A DNA stretch of 64,000 bases, from NCBI GenBank assembly GCA_035452965.1, contig DAOTCE010000002.1:247898-311897 (forward strand), written 5' to 3'. Of this stretch, positions 9,393 to 18,439 are shown piece after piece; positions within the stretch are counted from its first letter, which is position 1, and every line of letters starts with the position of its first letter. This DNA comes from Candidatus Paceibacterota bacterium (GTDB taxonomy: Bacteria; Verrucomicrobiota; Verrucomicrobiia; Limisphaerales; UBA8199). Below the pieces are notes generated by a model. The model saw only the letters and a list, made by a program, of their open reading frames with translations, searched no databases and was not told where the DNA came from. Both the position numbers and the translations under genes were made by a program.

Positions 9393-12300
9393 TCAGTCCG
9401 GGGGCAGGACGTTGAAACTTTCGATGACGGGGTGAAGGGCGTTGATAGCGGGCGGGAGACCACGCTCGTAAGGCTGGATGCCCTCGAAGCGAACAACCGT
9501 GCGCGTGGCGGACTCCGCCATGATTTGGTAGTTAGTGCAGAGGCCGGCAAAGGTGCCGCTGGGGACCGGCTGGGTGGGCTTGAGCGTCTGGCCGAACGCG
9601 TAGATCACAAAGCGCGGAACGGTATCCACCTTGAGCAGCCCGGCGATCTGCTGCGGCAGGCGCTCGTAGGCCGCGTCGTTGAGGCCGTTATTGGCCAGGG
9701 AAGGCGTGCCCGCGAGGTTGAGGAACGGCGAAGCCACGGTCAGCTCCGGCACGCTCAGAATGTCGCCCAGGCGCCGGAAGACGTGATTCGGATACACCGG
9801 CATGGGGGCGTTCGTGTTGGCCCGCGCGGCGTTGATGGCGTGGACGAGCCGCACTGTGGGCGGCCACGTATTCGTGTCGAAAGCGTCATAGACACCCGCC
9901 GGCTGGATCACCGCCGGGGCCAGGATCGGTTTGCCGGCGGCATCCACGTCATTGGTCAGCGTGATAACCCCGCTCAAGACGGCAGACCAGGCCGCGAGGT
10001 TGGTCTGGTTGATGGACAACTGGCCGCGGGTGGCGTTGTTGTTGAGCGCCGAGGTAAAGAGGTCCAGCAGGCGCCCGTCATTGTTGGGCTGCATGAAGGC
10101 GGCGTCATTCACCCAGTTGTTGATGGGCACCAGATTCGTCGCGAGCTGGCCCACGTTGACGACCACCTGGCCGTCGCCGCTCCACCTGCGCCAGTTGTTG
10201 AACCAGCCGGCGAAGTTGCTGACGCCGAACGACTTGAGGTACACCGTTTGCCAGGGCGTGCCGCGGTGAACGCGGCCCAGCCAGCCCACGTTCGGGAGCT
10301 TGTTGGCCGGGAAATCCCAGTAATCGGACCTCAGCATCAAGGGGTCTTTGACCGTCAGGTCGAAGATTGTCGGACTGGAACTGCCGCCGTACGGATTCCC
10401 ACCCCACGGTTCATAGCGGGCATTGACCTGGCCGAGGTTGGCCACCGGATCGGGCGTGGTGGAGCTGAACTTGTCGAGCACGAGATTGGTGCGGACCAGG
10501 TCGGTAAGATCACCGGTAGTGTAATGCACCAGCGGATCGTTGGCCTGCCACGAAGTCACCAGATAGATGTTCCGGAGAGGCTGGTAGGGCGCGGCAAACG
10601 TGTTGGACTTGTAGAACACGGTGTTGGGAGGGTGCGTAAAGATCGGCCCGAGGTTGAACTGGTAGCGGAAGAAATCAACCGCCGCCGTCCGCCCCATGCC
10701 CGGCGGGAAGTCATTCACCGCGCTGTTCCAATCCGCCTGGTCAAAATATGGCCGGTTGCCCAGGCTGACCTGGAGCTGGTTCCTGATGCCGTAGGTCGGC
10801 AGGTTCTCGTCGGCGATGTTCGGATAGTGGTTCGTGCACCACATGCTCCCGTAGCTGCCGCTCGGGGTATAGGTAGTCCCGCACTCCCCGCCCTGGGTCA
10901 GGGCGTCCGTCAGGTTCACCACATTCTGCTCGGCCAGGTTCACATAATCCACAATCCGGTCGTTATCCACGATCGCAAACCGGAGCAGGGCCTTCACGAG
11001 GAGCCCCCAATGAGGGACGTAAAACGCGGGATTCACCTGCTCAAACAAGCCCGTCGCCGGCACGAAAGCGGGGGGATTATGGTGATAAGTCGAGTTCTGG
11101 AGGAAAACGAGATTGGTGGCTAGCGGGACGATAAAAGAGGCCCGATCCTGGAACGGGGGAATGTAGCCAAGCCAGTTGTTGGTAATGAAAACGATGTTGG
11201 TCGTGTAGATTTGCGGTGGAGGGTTGAGCACCAGGCTATTCTCATTGGTCAACACCACCCGGATGTCGGGCTGGACGTGGAGCCGCAAGGGGCGGGTGAA
11301 ATTGGTCACGTAGGAATTCCAGGCCTCGAGGCCGAGGACATTGGAAATGCCCACCATGAACATCTGGTTGGTTTGCGCTATCGGGGAGGTTGCGCCGCTG
11401 GCCCGGCGGAATTGAAGCTTGCGGGTCACCTGCACATGCGTGTGCATGGCGAACTCGTTGAAGTTGGGGAGGTTCTTCCGGGCGCCGATCACGAGCGGCA
11501 CGTTATAGACCATGCTGTAGGGTTGCATACTGCCTACCGAGTTGGTGTTGTTCAAGTCCACCATGGTCGCATTCAGAACGCTCACCGCACTGGTAACCTC
11601 CTCATAGTTACGGATGAACACTCCTTGATTTTGTACGTTGAACACAGGGCGGAACACAGTGGGCAGGTAGGGATAGTTGGTGAGATCGGCCCGATTGGTG
11701 GTAGCGTCGTACATGTTGGCGGCAAACTGGAAGATGCGGTGGACGCTGGGGGTGTAGAAGTTGGCGGGCCAGACCCGGATGTAGAGATTGGTAACGAGCA
11801 GGCCGTTGACTACGTTGGTTACCAGCAGGGAGGTATTCGTGGGATTAGCGGCATCGCCGACGGTGTAGCCCGCGTCAACCAGCAGCCGGATGGCGGCGTT
11901 GGTGAAGAACTCCTCCGCTATCCACGGCTCGAAGTTCGTCTCCAGGTTGGGCACGACACGGCCGTTGATCACATTGCGGTAATTGAGGTTCATCTTGCCC
12001 GACGGCTCGGGGGCGGAGTCGGTGCCAAGCTGGGAGAGCAGGCGGTAGAACGTATAGCGATTGTAGGAATCGCTGTTGGTGCCGGCCATCTGGAGGCGGT
12101 CCGTGAAAGAGTCCCCGGCGACAACCCACGGCGGCCGGGTCTTGTTCTGGTCAAACAAATCCTGGGTGCTGTAGAAGCGGTTGGGATTGTCCGCGCCGGA
12201 CCAGGGGGAATCCACTCGTAGCAGGTCGGCATCAGGCGGCGCCGGCCACCAGGTGCCGAACATCAGCGGGCCGGCGGAGTATCCATCCACGAAATCCGTG

Positions 12301-13379
12301 CTGAAGGCGTCGACGCCGGCAGGGAGCAGCGTGGACACACGCGCGAGGTTGTTGTAGTCGCCCGCATAGCGGTAGCGCAGCAATGCAGCGGCATCGTCGG
12401 CCGCCTTGCCGGTGCTGGCCTGCATAAGGTTCGTATTGTAGCTGTAGTACTGAAAGTTGTACGGGTTCGGCGCGGTGGACGGCCACATGTTCGTGTTGAG
12501 GTCCACCAAAAAGGCGGCCAGATTCATCTCAGCGCCAAGGACGCCCTGGTTGCGGAGGAACCCGTCGCCGGGGCTGTTCATAGACAACTGTTTGGCGTTG
12601 TTGTGGAGGTAATTCATGTCCAGCGTCTGGCCGGCGGGCACGACGAAATAGGCGTAGCGGGAAGTAAAGAGGTTCTTGGGGGAGTGGGCATACTCCGGGC
12701 GCTGCAATACGCCGATCCATTCCGGGTCGCCGACGAAGAAGTTGCTCAAGATGCCTTGCGGCGGAGGCCACCGGTAAGGAATGAAATTGGTGCTTAGATC
12801 GTAGAACCCTAGAGCACCTCCTGGATCCCTTACGACCACTGGCTGAGCCCCATTGGGATCAGCCATTCCGTTACGGTTCAGGTCGAGGTAGAAGCGGAAC
12901 TCAGTGGAATTGGCCGCGAGCAGGTTGGTGATGAAAACGGGCGGCCGGGGGTCATAGAGCAGGTTGGCGATGTTTTGGAGCCGCTGGTTCGGGCTGAGCG
13001 GAGTGCCCGTGGTTGTGTAATCGTAGTTGACGTTGGTCGGGTTGGGAGTAACGACCGGCGCCGCGCCGGGGTCAAAGCCGATGGGGTTGATGAAGTTCGT
13101 GGAAACCAGCGTGCGGTAGTTGTATTCGTTGGTCCAGGTGATGAGTGGGGCGAGGATTTCGACGATGGCGCGATCGCGGGCGGCGTCGGCGGCCAGGCGG
13201 GCGATGGCCTGGTCGGTTTCGGTGGCCACCGAGCCATGCTGGCTGCGGCTGACGACCAGGAAGGTGACGGCCATGAAGGTGATGATGGAAAGCAGGACCA
13301 GCGTGATGACCAGGGCGACGCCGGCGCGGCGCGTGGTCCGCGGTCCGCGACGGCCGGTCTGTAAGGCGTGTGGTTTCAT
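9393..13379 (-). CDS. Verru_Chthon cassette protein A-like, large PilX/GspK-type minor pseudopilin
   Basis: A 1328-residue protein with one N-terminal hydrophobic helix (AGVALVITLVLLSIITFMAV) after a short basic leader, then a long exported domain with no recognisable enzyme motif. The hydrophobic helix resembles that of PilX/GspK proteins, which lack the usual Glu at position 5. Length, helix and position at the end of a B/C/D cassette match the Verru_Chthon cassette protein A family, known only from Verrucomicrobiota-type genomes and of unproven function. The ATG overlaps the stop of the cassette C gene by 4 bp (ATGA), so translation is probably coupled. Presumed role: the large tip or scaffold subunit of a pseudopilus-like exporter (inference). 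The family assignment is by eye. Confidence 0.82.
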   Translation of the reverse strand: MKPHALQTGRRGPRTTRRAGVALVITLVLLSIITFMAVTFLVVSRSQHGSVATETDQAIARLAADAARDRAIVEILAPLITWTNEYNYRTLVSTNFINPIGFDPGAAPVVTPNPTNVNYDYTTTGTPLSPNQRLQNIANLLYDPRPPVFITNLLAANSTEFRFYLDLNRNGMADPNGAQPVVVRDPGGALGFYDLSTNFIPYRWPPPQGILSNFFVGDPEWIGVLQRPEYAHSPKNLFTSRYAYFVVPAGQTLDMNYLHNNAKQLSMNSPGDGFLRNQGVLGAEMNLAAFLVDLNTNMWPSTAPNPYNFQYYSYNTNLMQASTGKAADDAAALLRYRYAGDYNNLARVSTLLPAGVDAFSTDFVDGYSAGPLMFGTWWPAPPDADLLRVDSPWSGADNPNRFYSTQDLFDQNKTRPPWVVAGDSFTDRLQMAGTNSDSYNRYTFYRLLSQLGTDSAPEPSGKMNLNYRNVINGRVVPNLETNFEPWIAEEFFTNAAIRLLVDAGYTVGDAANPTNTSLLVTNVVNGLLVTNLYIRVWPANFYTPSVHRIFQFAANMYDATTNRADLTNYPYLPTVFRPVFNVQNQGVFIRNYEEVTSAVSVLNATMVDLNNTNSVGSMQPYSMVYNVPLVIGARKNLPNFNEFAMHTHVQVTRKLQFRRASGATSPIAQTNQMFMVGISNVLGLEAWNSYVTNFTRPLRLHVQPDIRVVLTNENSLVLNPPPQIYTTNIVFITNNWLGYIPPFQDRASFIVPLATNLVFLQNSTYHHNPPAFVPATGLFEQVNPAFYVPHWGLLVKALLRFAIVDNDRIVDYVNLAEQNVVNLTDALTQGGECGTTYTPSGSYGSMWCTNHYPNIADENLPTYGIRNQLQVSLGNRPYFDQADWNSAVNDFPPGMGRTAAVDFFRYQFNLGPIFTHPPNTVFYKSNTFAAPYQPLRNIYLVTSWQANDPLVHYTTGDLTDLVRTNLVLDKFSSTTPDPVANLGQVNARYEPWGGNPYGGSSSPTIFDLTVKDPLMLRSDYWDFPANKLPNVGWLGRVHRGTPWQTVYLKSFGVSNFAGWFNNWRRWSGDGQVVVNVGQLATNLVPINNWVNDAAFMQPNNDGRLLDLFTSALNNNATRGQLSINQTNLAAWSAVLSGVITLTNDVDAAGKPILAPAVIQPAGVYDAFDTNTWPPTVRLVHAINAARANTNAPMPVYPNHVFRRLGDILSVPELTVASPFLNLAGTPSLANNGLNDAAYERLPQQIAGLLKVDTVPRFVIYAFGQTLKPTQPVPSGTFAGLCTNYQIMAESATRTVVRFEGIQPYERGLPPAINALHPVIESFNVLPPD

Positions 13380-14374
13380 TGGTAAACCGAGGGATCTACG
13401 TTACGGATGGGAATGCGCTGGCGAAAGAGGTGGATGCGGCCGCTGACATCCGAGCGCTGGAGATAGGCCAGGCGGGCGGCGGCGGTGGGCATCGAGCTGT
13501 AGCGATCCCAGGTGTGCTGATCAAGGATGCCCAGCTCCAGCTCCAGCGCGGCCGGAACCGCGTTGCTCCAGAAATAGCAGCCCGCCAGGTTGTCCGGGTA
13601 ATCGTCGTTGAGCAGTGTCGTGGCTTGCTGAATGATGGTAAAAAAGGCGGGCGTGGTGATGGCGTCGCGCCGGAAACACGCCACATTGGTGCCGGACCAG
13701 GAGCCATAGACAATGGGGAAGCCATTCGTCGCAAAGCCGCGGAGGTGGAAGTGAATGACGCCGTCGCAGACCCGGTTGGAGATATCGAGCGAGGCGACGG
13801 AACCCGAGGCGCAGGCATCGCGGAAGCGCAAGTAGAGCTGGCTGGGATCGGCGGGAAGCCCGTCGGACCGCAGCACATTGGTCGAGGCGCAGTAGCGGTA
13901 GAGGGAGCCCACGCCCAACTGGCCGGGCCCGCATTCCGGCAGCCAGAGGCGACCGTTGGCGTCGTTGGTGCGGACGCAATAGCCGACCCCGGTCCAGGTC
14001 TGGTTTTGGCGCAGCAACACGAAGCAATCCTGCAAAAGGTTGGTGCGCAGGAGAGTGGTGCCGGGCAGCGGCTGGGTCAAGGGGGCGGAGTTGGGAATCA
14101 CCAGCGCCGCGTAATTGACTGCGTTGTGGTCCGACGGGGCGGCCTGCTCGAAGTCGCGCGGCAGCATTTCGGTGACGGCCCGGCCCGCCTCCAGCTTGTC
14201 CACCTGGCTCATGCTCATGCGGAAGGCGCGCTGCACCTGGGAGAATGTGGCGTAGAGGCCCAGGATGATGAAAGCCAGCAGGGAGACCGTGACCAGGATT
14301 TCAACGAGGGTGAAGCCCTTCGTCGCGTGGCCGGTGGTCCGCGGTCCGTGAGCGGTAGTCAGGGGTAGTTTCAC
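13376..14374 (-). CDS. Verru_Chthon cassette protein C-like pseudopilin
   Basis: A 332-residue protein with a prepilin-type N-terminus: basic leader, then KGFTLVEILVTVSLLAFIIL with the cleavage Gly, methylated Phe and Glu5 all present. The rest is an exported globular domain with no further motif. It overlaps the stop of the B gene and the start of the A gene by 4 bp on each side, so the order D-B-C-A is tightly coupled. Role by family: minor pseudopilin of the Verru_Chthon cassette, processed by a prepilin peptidase not encoded in this window. The pre-cleavage leader (residues 1-19) is encoded by repetitive DNA similar to that in front of the A gene, so the exact start is uncertain. Confidence 0.8.
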   Translation of the reverse strand: MKLPLTTAHGPRTTGHATKGFTLVEILVTVSLLAFIILGLYATFSQVQRAFRMSMSQVDKLEAGRAVTEMLPRDFEQAAPSDHNAVNYAALVIPNSAPLTQPLPGTTLLRTNLLQDCFVLLRQNQTWTGVGYCVRTNDANGRLWLPECGPGQLGVGSLYRYCASTNVLRSDGLPADPSQLYLRFRDACASGSVASLDISNRVCDGVIHFHLRGFATNGFPIVYGSWSGTNVACFRRDAITTPAFFTIIQQATTLLNDDYPDNLAGCYFWSNAVPAALELELGILDQHTWDRYSSMPTAAARLAYLQRSDVSGRIHLFRQRIPIRNVDPSVYQ

Positions 14375-15294
14375 GGCGCTTTGACGTAGTTTCGGGGTTC
14401 GAAGAAGTAGAGCGTATAAGCCGGGTCGTTGGGGTATCCCGGTTCGCGCACCGGCGCGAGCTGGCCGCCTACCAGCGTGCGAAATGACTGCCCATTCCTG
14501 CCGACTTCCCCGCCGGTGCGAATGGGCCAGCGGAACAGCAGGCGCAGGTCGTTCAGATTGGCCTGGAGGTTCCTCGCCAGCGCCACCGAGTTGGGGTCGC
14601 TCATCCAGCTCTGGTCGAAGTAATTGGTCCAGTAGGGGACGACCTCCGAGGTCAGGCGATAGGTGAAGGAGAGCTCCTGGACCGAGGCGTTGTCCTGGGG
14701 AAACTTCTCGCTGGCCGGCCCGCTCATCGCGCGAAGGTAAGCGGTGACCTGGTTCTTGGTGAAGCCCGTGCTGGCAGGTCCCTGCACCGGCGGAACCATG
14801 TATTTCGGCGTGCTCAGCAGGCCCACAATGCGGAAGCCGTTGGTGATCGGGAATGGCGGGGTGAGCGCGCTGCCGTTCAGCCAGGAGCCCGTGAAAGTGT
14901 ATCCGTAGGAGTTGGTTACGCCGTTTGAGATCCCATCAGCGTCATAGTAGGTCACCGTATTGGTGATCGCCATGACGCAATTGGTCAGTTCATCCAGGCC
15001 CTTGGCGCCGTTGCGAATGGCGTTCAGCAAGACGGTGGCGTCCTGGTTGATGATCGTCTCCTCGCGGTTGATCTTCTGGGTGTTCATGCCGATGGGCAGC
15101 ACGCCGATGATGGCGACCAGCGCAAAGCCGATGATCGCCAGGCTCAGGGCGATCTCGATCATGGTGAACGCGCGGCAGCTGCGCGGTGTGAAACGTGAAG
15201 CGTGCGGCTTGAGGTGTGCAAGTTCAGCCTGCGCCTGGCATTCCACATGATGCCCCCGGCCTTCGCTCTTCGGAGTTCGGACTTCTCTGCTCAT
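14371..15294 (-). CDS. Verru_Chthon cassette protein B-like pseudopilin
   Basis: A 307-residue protein with a long basic leader (about 40 residues) and then a prepilin helix, RAFTMIEIALSLAIIGFALV, followed by VLPIGM, which is typical of the Verru_Chthon B family. Glu5 is present, but the residue before the cleavage site is Ala rather than Gly. The leader includes short peptides (VRTPKSEG, PHASRFTPRS) encoded by low-complexity DNA; a shorter protein starting at a later Met is possible. It overlaps the D gene upstream and the C gene downstream by 4 bp. Presumed minor pseudopilin at the cytoplasmic membrane. Family identity is by pattern recognition. Confidence 0.8.
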   Translation of the reverse strand: MSREVRTPKSEGRGHHVECQAQAELAHLKPHASRFTPRSCRAFTMIEIALSLAIIGFALVAIIGVLPIGMNTQKINREETIINQDATVLLNAIRNGAKGLDELTNCVMAITNTVTYYDADGISNGVTNSYGYTFTGSWLNGSALTPPFPITNGFRIVGLLSTPKYMVPPVQGPASTGFTKNQVTAYLRAMSGPASEKFPQDNASVQELSFTYRLTSEVVPYWTNYFDQSWMSDPNSVALARNLQANLNDLRLLFRWPIRTGGEVGRNGQSFRTLVGGQLAPVREPGYPNDPAYTLYFFEPRNYVKAP

Positions 15295-16112
15295 TGCACC
15301 TTTCTGCGCTCAACCCGGGCGCGGCCGGTCAGGCGGTCTATGTAAACCAGGCTGAAGTTGTCGTAGGTGTTGCCGGGGGGCTGCTCGGTCACGGCCGGCG
15401 GCTGCGGCAGGGCCTGCTTGCTGTTCGGGTCGCGCGCGAAGGAGACTCGCCCCTCGGCGACCGGGATGAGTTCCGGCTGGCCGGGCAGCCCGGAGATGAG
15501 CTGGCCCATGCCGTCAAAGGCGATGTAGGGCAGCGCGACCGGCACGGTGACCGGGTTGTCCTCGCTGGGAAACGGGATGTTGTTGGTAACGGGAAATGGC
15601 GGGATGTAAACCGGCGGCCCTGCCGGGGGGGTCATGGTGGCGTTGCTCAAATAGAGCCCTCCCACGAGGAATTTCTCCACCGGAATATAAGCGCCGGCCG
15701 GCAGCGACTTCCACGAGGAGAGGTAGCGCGGCGTGCTCACGCCCGGCTGGTCGCCCACGCTCCGCAGGGTGAGGAAGGCATAACCGGTGAGCTGTTTGTC
15801 CAGCAGCGGCTGAACGCGGGCGAGGTTGGTGCCGTTCAAGCCGGAGTAGAAGTTGGTGAACAGGAAGACCATGTACACGGGGGTGCGCTGGCTGACGGCG
15901 AGCTGGCGGGCGCGGGTGACGGCGTCGAGCAACTGCCGGGTGCCGGCGACCTTGACGTTCGGCTTGAGGCCCCTGATCGCCGGCAGCGCGATGGCCGCCA
16001 GGATGCCCATGATGGCAATCACCGTCAGCAATTCCAGCAACGTGAAGGCCACCACCGTCCGTGGCCGCTGGCGCTCGCTGCGGGGTCCGTAATCTCTGGT
16101 GTTCGCCTTCAC
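15291..16112 (-). CDS. Verru_Chthon cassette protein D-like pseudopilin (GspH-like)
   Basis: A 273-residue protein with a prepilin N-terminus, VAFTLLELLTVIAIMGILAA, containing Glu5 and the IALPAI turn common in GspH/FimT pseudopilins. The next section (LLDAVTRARQLAVSQRTPVY) resembles the GspH helix, where strand-swapped minor pseudopilins have a conserved ARxxA-type segment. It lies 5 bp after the preceding pseudopilin gene and overlaps the B gene by 4 bp. It is the first of the four cassette genes in transcription order. Likely membrane-anchored minor subunit of the cassette's pseudopilus (inference). Confidence 0.8.
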   Translation of the reverse strand: MKANTRDYGPRSERQRPRTVVAFTLLELLTVIAIMGILAAIALPAIRGLKPNVKVAGTRQLLDAVTRARQLAVSQRTPVYMVFLFTNFYSGLNGTNLARVQPLLDKQLTGYAFLTLRSVGDQPGVSTPRYLSSWKSLPAGAYIPVEKFLVGGLYLSNATMTPPAGPPVYIPPFPVTNNIPFPSEDNPVTVPVALPYIAFDGMGQLISGLPGQPELIPVAEGRVSFARDPNSKQALPQPPAVTEQPPGNTYDNFSLVYIDRLTGRARVERRKVQ

Positions 16113-16117
16113 GGTTG

Positions 16118-17002
16118 TTACTTCCAGCTCAGGACGTTGTCTTTGTTGGCGCCTTTGGTGGCCTTGTCGTTCGGATTAATCAGCTTGTCGGGCCCGGGAG
16201 ACCAAACCATCACGGGCACGTTGGCCTCGTAATGGGTGGCGCCGCTGACCGTCCTCGGGATCAGCCCGTTGAGCCCGCGTTTGGGATTGTTGCTGTCCGC
16301 CGGGTCCGCCGTAACGGCGTCCGTGTGGTAGAAGGCGTCACAGGCCTTGTCGTCGTAATCGAGGTCAATGGTGATGATGTAGGGGTTGCCCCACAGGTCG
16401 CGATATGTGCCATCCTGGCCGACGCCCGGCGACTTGTTGTCTCCGGCCATGGTGACGTTCAGATAGCGGGTCTTGTTCGGGTTCTTGACGTGGTCCTGGT
16501 TGATGGTCGGCTGAGTGGGCGCGTTGGGCCAGAACTCCACATCCAGGAGCACCGCCATGACTTCGGCGTTGTTGGTTTGGTAGTTGCCGGGAGCATCAAT
16601 AGGGTGCAGCCCTCCCCCGGGTGTGCTGAAGCCCGCGTCCAAGGCGTTGGGTTCGCCGGGGCCGACGCAGATCACTCCCTTGGTCCCATAGGTGAAGTCC
16701 TCGCGGACCCGCGCCGCTTCACTCGTGGCGGTGACGGCGCCGACGCTGGAGACGGGGAACTTGCTGTAATCGGCCTCGTAGCTATGGATGGCGTTGGCGA
16801 TGCTGGCGGCCTCCAATTGCGCCTTCTTGGCCTGGGCCCGTTTCTTGACGCCGGCCAGCGCCGGCAGGAGCAGCGCGGCCAGGATGGCGATGATGCTGAT
16901 GACAACGAGCAGCTCGATCAGCGTGAAGGCCGGGCGAGTGCGGGGCGAGGTGTTGGCAGGTTTCTTCATGGCGTTCGTTGGTGCGGTGGACTTTGGGTTC
17001 AT
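16118..17002 (-). CDS. Type II secretion-like pseudopilin
   Basis: A 294-residue protein with a textbook prepilin signal, PAFTLIELLVVISIIAILAA, followed by LLLPALAGVKKRAQAKKAQL and a GspG-like stretch (NAIHSYEADYSKFPVSS). The C-terminal part includes GTYRDLWGNPYIITIDLDYD, which matches the 'D-x-WGxPY' signature of major pseudopilins of the GspG type. That supports a real pseudopilin and not only a lone helix. Start chosen as the first ATG; Met12 (MKKPANTS) is an alternative. It sits 26 bp from the preceding pseudopilin gene in the same leftward run. Assembly ATPase, secretin and prepilin peptidase are not in the window. Confidence 0.85.
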   Translation of the reverse strand: MNPKSTAPTNAMKKPANTSPRTRPAFTLIELLVVISIIAILAALLLPALAGVKKRAQAKKAQLEAASIANAIHSYEADYSKFPVSSVGAVTATSEAARVREDFTYGTKGVICVGPGEPNALDAGFSTPGGGLHPIDAPGNYQTNNAEVMAVLLDVEFWPNAPTQPTINQDHVKNPNKTRYLNVTMAGDNKSPGVGQDGTYRDLWGNPYIITIDLDYDDKACDAFYHTDAVTADPADSNNPKRGLNGLIPRTVSGATHYEANVPVMVWSPGPDKLINPNDKATKGANKDNVLSWK

Positions 17003-17027
17003 TTGTGGTTCTCTGCGGTCATGCGGC

Positions 17028-17810
17028 TTAATAGGGAGCGCTGACGACGAGCGGCTTTTCGCTCCAGTTGCAGATGCGATTGGTCTTGCCGCCGGCCATC
17101 ACGTCAATCCACAGGTCGAAGGACTTGGGGTTGTTGCGCGGGCCGGAGGAATTGTAGCGCCAAGGGTTGATCCTGATGTTCTGGGCATTGAGATACATCA
17201 GCGGGCCCTCGATGCTGGAGCCCAGTACCGTGGCGGCAGTGGGGGTGCTGATCGCGAGGAACTGGCTGGGCTTCAGGCCGCGCAGGAAGGCCGCTCCGCC
17301 CGGGGCCTCTTCGTCGCTGCCACCGCGCGCGCAGTTCATGAAGCCGGTGACGTTCGGCCCGAACACGGCGTTCAGGGAGGAACCATCAACGCGCGCGCTG
17401 CCGTCCAGGGTGACATACACCGGGGCGGCGACGGTTCCGATGTTGGTGGTGCCGAGCAGCTCGTAGTAGAGCTGGTTGAGCGCATAGCGGTCGGGATTGC
17501 CGGTGATCTGGTTGTCGGGCGGGTAGTAGCCGAGCTTGTCCTTGTAGCGTTCGATGGCGGTCTCGAGCTGCATCAATTCGCTCTTCGCCCGGGCGCGCAT
17601 GGTGGAGAGTTTGGCGGCGCGAACGGCGGGGAACGTCAGGGCGGCCAGGGCGGCAATGACGGTCATGACGACCAGGAGTTCGATCAGCGTGAAGGCGCGG
17701 GGTCGGCAACGCGAAACGTGAGGCGCGCAGCGTGAGCGGCGAGGTGGGCGGGCGCCCCCGGCGTTCGTCATTCGGAGCTCGGCGTTATTCATTCGGCATT
17801 CTCCCTTCAT
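17028..17810 (-). CDS. Type II secretion-like pseudopilin
   Basis: A 260-residue protein with prepilin helix RAFTLIELLVVMTVIAALAA and a following GspG-like segment (SELMQLETAIERYKDKLGYY). The C-terminal half has INPWRYNSSGPRNNPKSFDL, resembling the WxY and 'N-x-x-S-F-D-L-W' end of major pseudopilins. The long leader contains MNNAELRMTNAGG, encoded by a short repetitive stretch, so the true start could be Met7 or later. Its ATG overlaps the stop of the CopG-type antitoxin gene by 4 bp (ATGA), which is unusual and ties the toxin-antitoxin pair to the pseudopilin operon. Confidence 0.83.
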   Translation of the reverse strand: MKGECRMNNAELRMTNAGGARPPRRSRCAPHVSRCRPRAFTLIELLVVMTVIAALAALTFPAVRAAKLSTMRARAKSELMQLETAIERYKDKLGYYPPDNQITGNPDRYALNQLYYELLGTTNIGTVAAPVYVTLDGSARVDGSSLNAVFGPNVTGFMNCARGGSDEEAPGGAAFLRGLKPSQFLAISTPTAATVLGSSIEGPLMYLNAQNIRINPWRYNSSGPRNNPKSFDLWIDVMAGGKTNRICNWSEKPLVVSAPY

Positions 17811-18082
17811 CGTTCGTGTAGTTCGCGTTCCAACCGCTCACTGAGCCACTGTTTGATCATGCTCTGGTAATTGAGGTAGCGGGACTGGGCGAGGCGTTTG
17901 ATGCGGGCCAGCATCCGCGCATCAATGCGCAGCGAGATCGCCACCGAGCCGGCGGCTTCGGTGGGGGCGGCCACCGCGGATTCCATGAGGCGCAGGTCGG
18001 GCTTGTTCTCAGCCCAGAAACCCGCCTCGGCCTCTTCGCTGTCGAAGATGGGGACTTCTTCCCATTTGGCTATTGCGCGCAT
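17807..18082 (-). CDS. CopG/BrnA-type antitoxin (ribbon-helix-helix)
   Basis: About 91 residues. The N-terminal half has EEAEAGFWAENKPDLR, like the toxin-binding arm (E-x-E-x-x-FW) of CopG/BrnA antitoxins. The C-terminal half, VAISLRIDARMLARIKRLA then NYQSMIKQWLSERLE, is a ribbon-helix-helix DNA-binding domain of that family. Start chosen at ATG 18082; a GTG one codon earlier (18085) is possible. It lies 36 bp after the toxin gene, the usual toxin-first order of brnTA. It is expected to neutralise the toxin and repress the promoter at 18.45 kb, where two tandem 10-bp sites are seen. Its stop overlaps the start of the next pseudopilin gene. Confidence 0.75.
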   Translation of the reverse strand: MRAIAKWEEVPIFDSEEAEAGFWAENKPDLRLMESAVAAPTEAAGSVAISLRIDARMLARIKRLAQSRYLNYQSMIKQWLSERLERELHER

Positions 18083-18118
18083 CACTGTTGGTTATTTGAA
18101 TCTGACTTCGCCCGGCGC

Positions 18119-18406
18119 TTATTGCGCCAGCGCCTGGTCCACTTTGCGTTGGTAGAAGAACCGTTCCTCGGGCTCGAAGGGCCGGGCGTGGATAACCCGG
18201 GCCACCTTTCCGTTGGTCCGATACACACTGAAGATTCCTTCGCCTCCCGCCGATACGCCCAGGTTAAAAAACCGGGCCTGCACCGAGAACCTCGGCGAGT
18301 CCGGCAATAGCCGGATGGCAAACGGATCTTCAAACGATTCCTCGATTTCCTGCAGCGTCAAAGAGCTATCTAGATTGAAGGGCGGATTATTCCAATCAAA
18401 CTCCAT
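18119..18406 (-). CDS. BrnT-like ribonuclease toxin
   Basis: A 95-residue protein that fits the BrnT family: F-x-W near the N-terminus, FEDPFAIRL in the middle, then GIFSVYRTNGKVARVIHARP and the closing ER-x-x-YQRK. In BrnT the 'R-x-I-x-A-R-P ... E-R-x-x-Y' segment forms the RNase-like active site. It is the first gene of the leftward operon and is followed by a CopG-type antitoxin. Known family role: cytoplasmic RNA-cleaving toxin held inactive by its antitoxin. The N-terminal part is more divergent than usual (no KHG motif), so function is family-level inference. Confidence 0.68.
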   Translation of the reverse strand: MEFDWNNPPFNLDSSLTLQEIEESFEDPFAIRLLPDSPRFSVQARFFNLGVSAGGEGIFSVYRTNGKVARVIHARPFEPEERFFYQRKVDQALAQ

Positions 18407-18439
18407 AAAGGCTCAATTGTAAACTCAATGCCCATACAA

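Noticed and set aside
213..11123. Long plus-strand open frames across 0.2-11.1 kb (for example 1641-2924, 2925-4280, 4470-6152, 7584-9350, 9432-11123)
   Set aside because: They lie opposite a continuous minus-strand frame with clear subtilase and cassette A features. Their translations are low-complexity Gly/Arg/Val-rich with no domain, typical of antisense shadows in GC-rich DNA.
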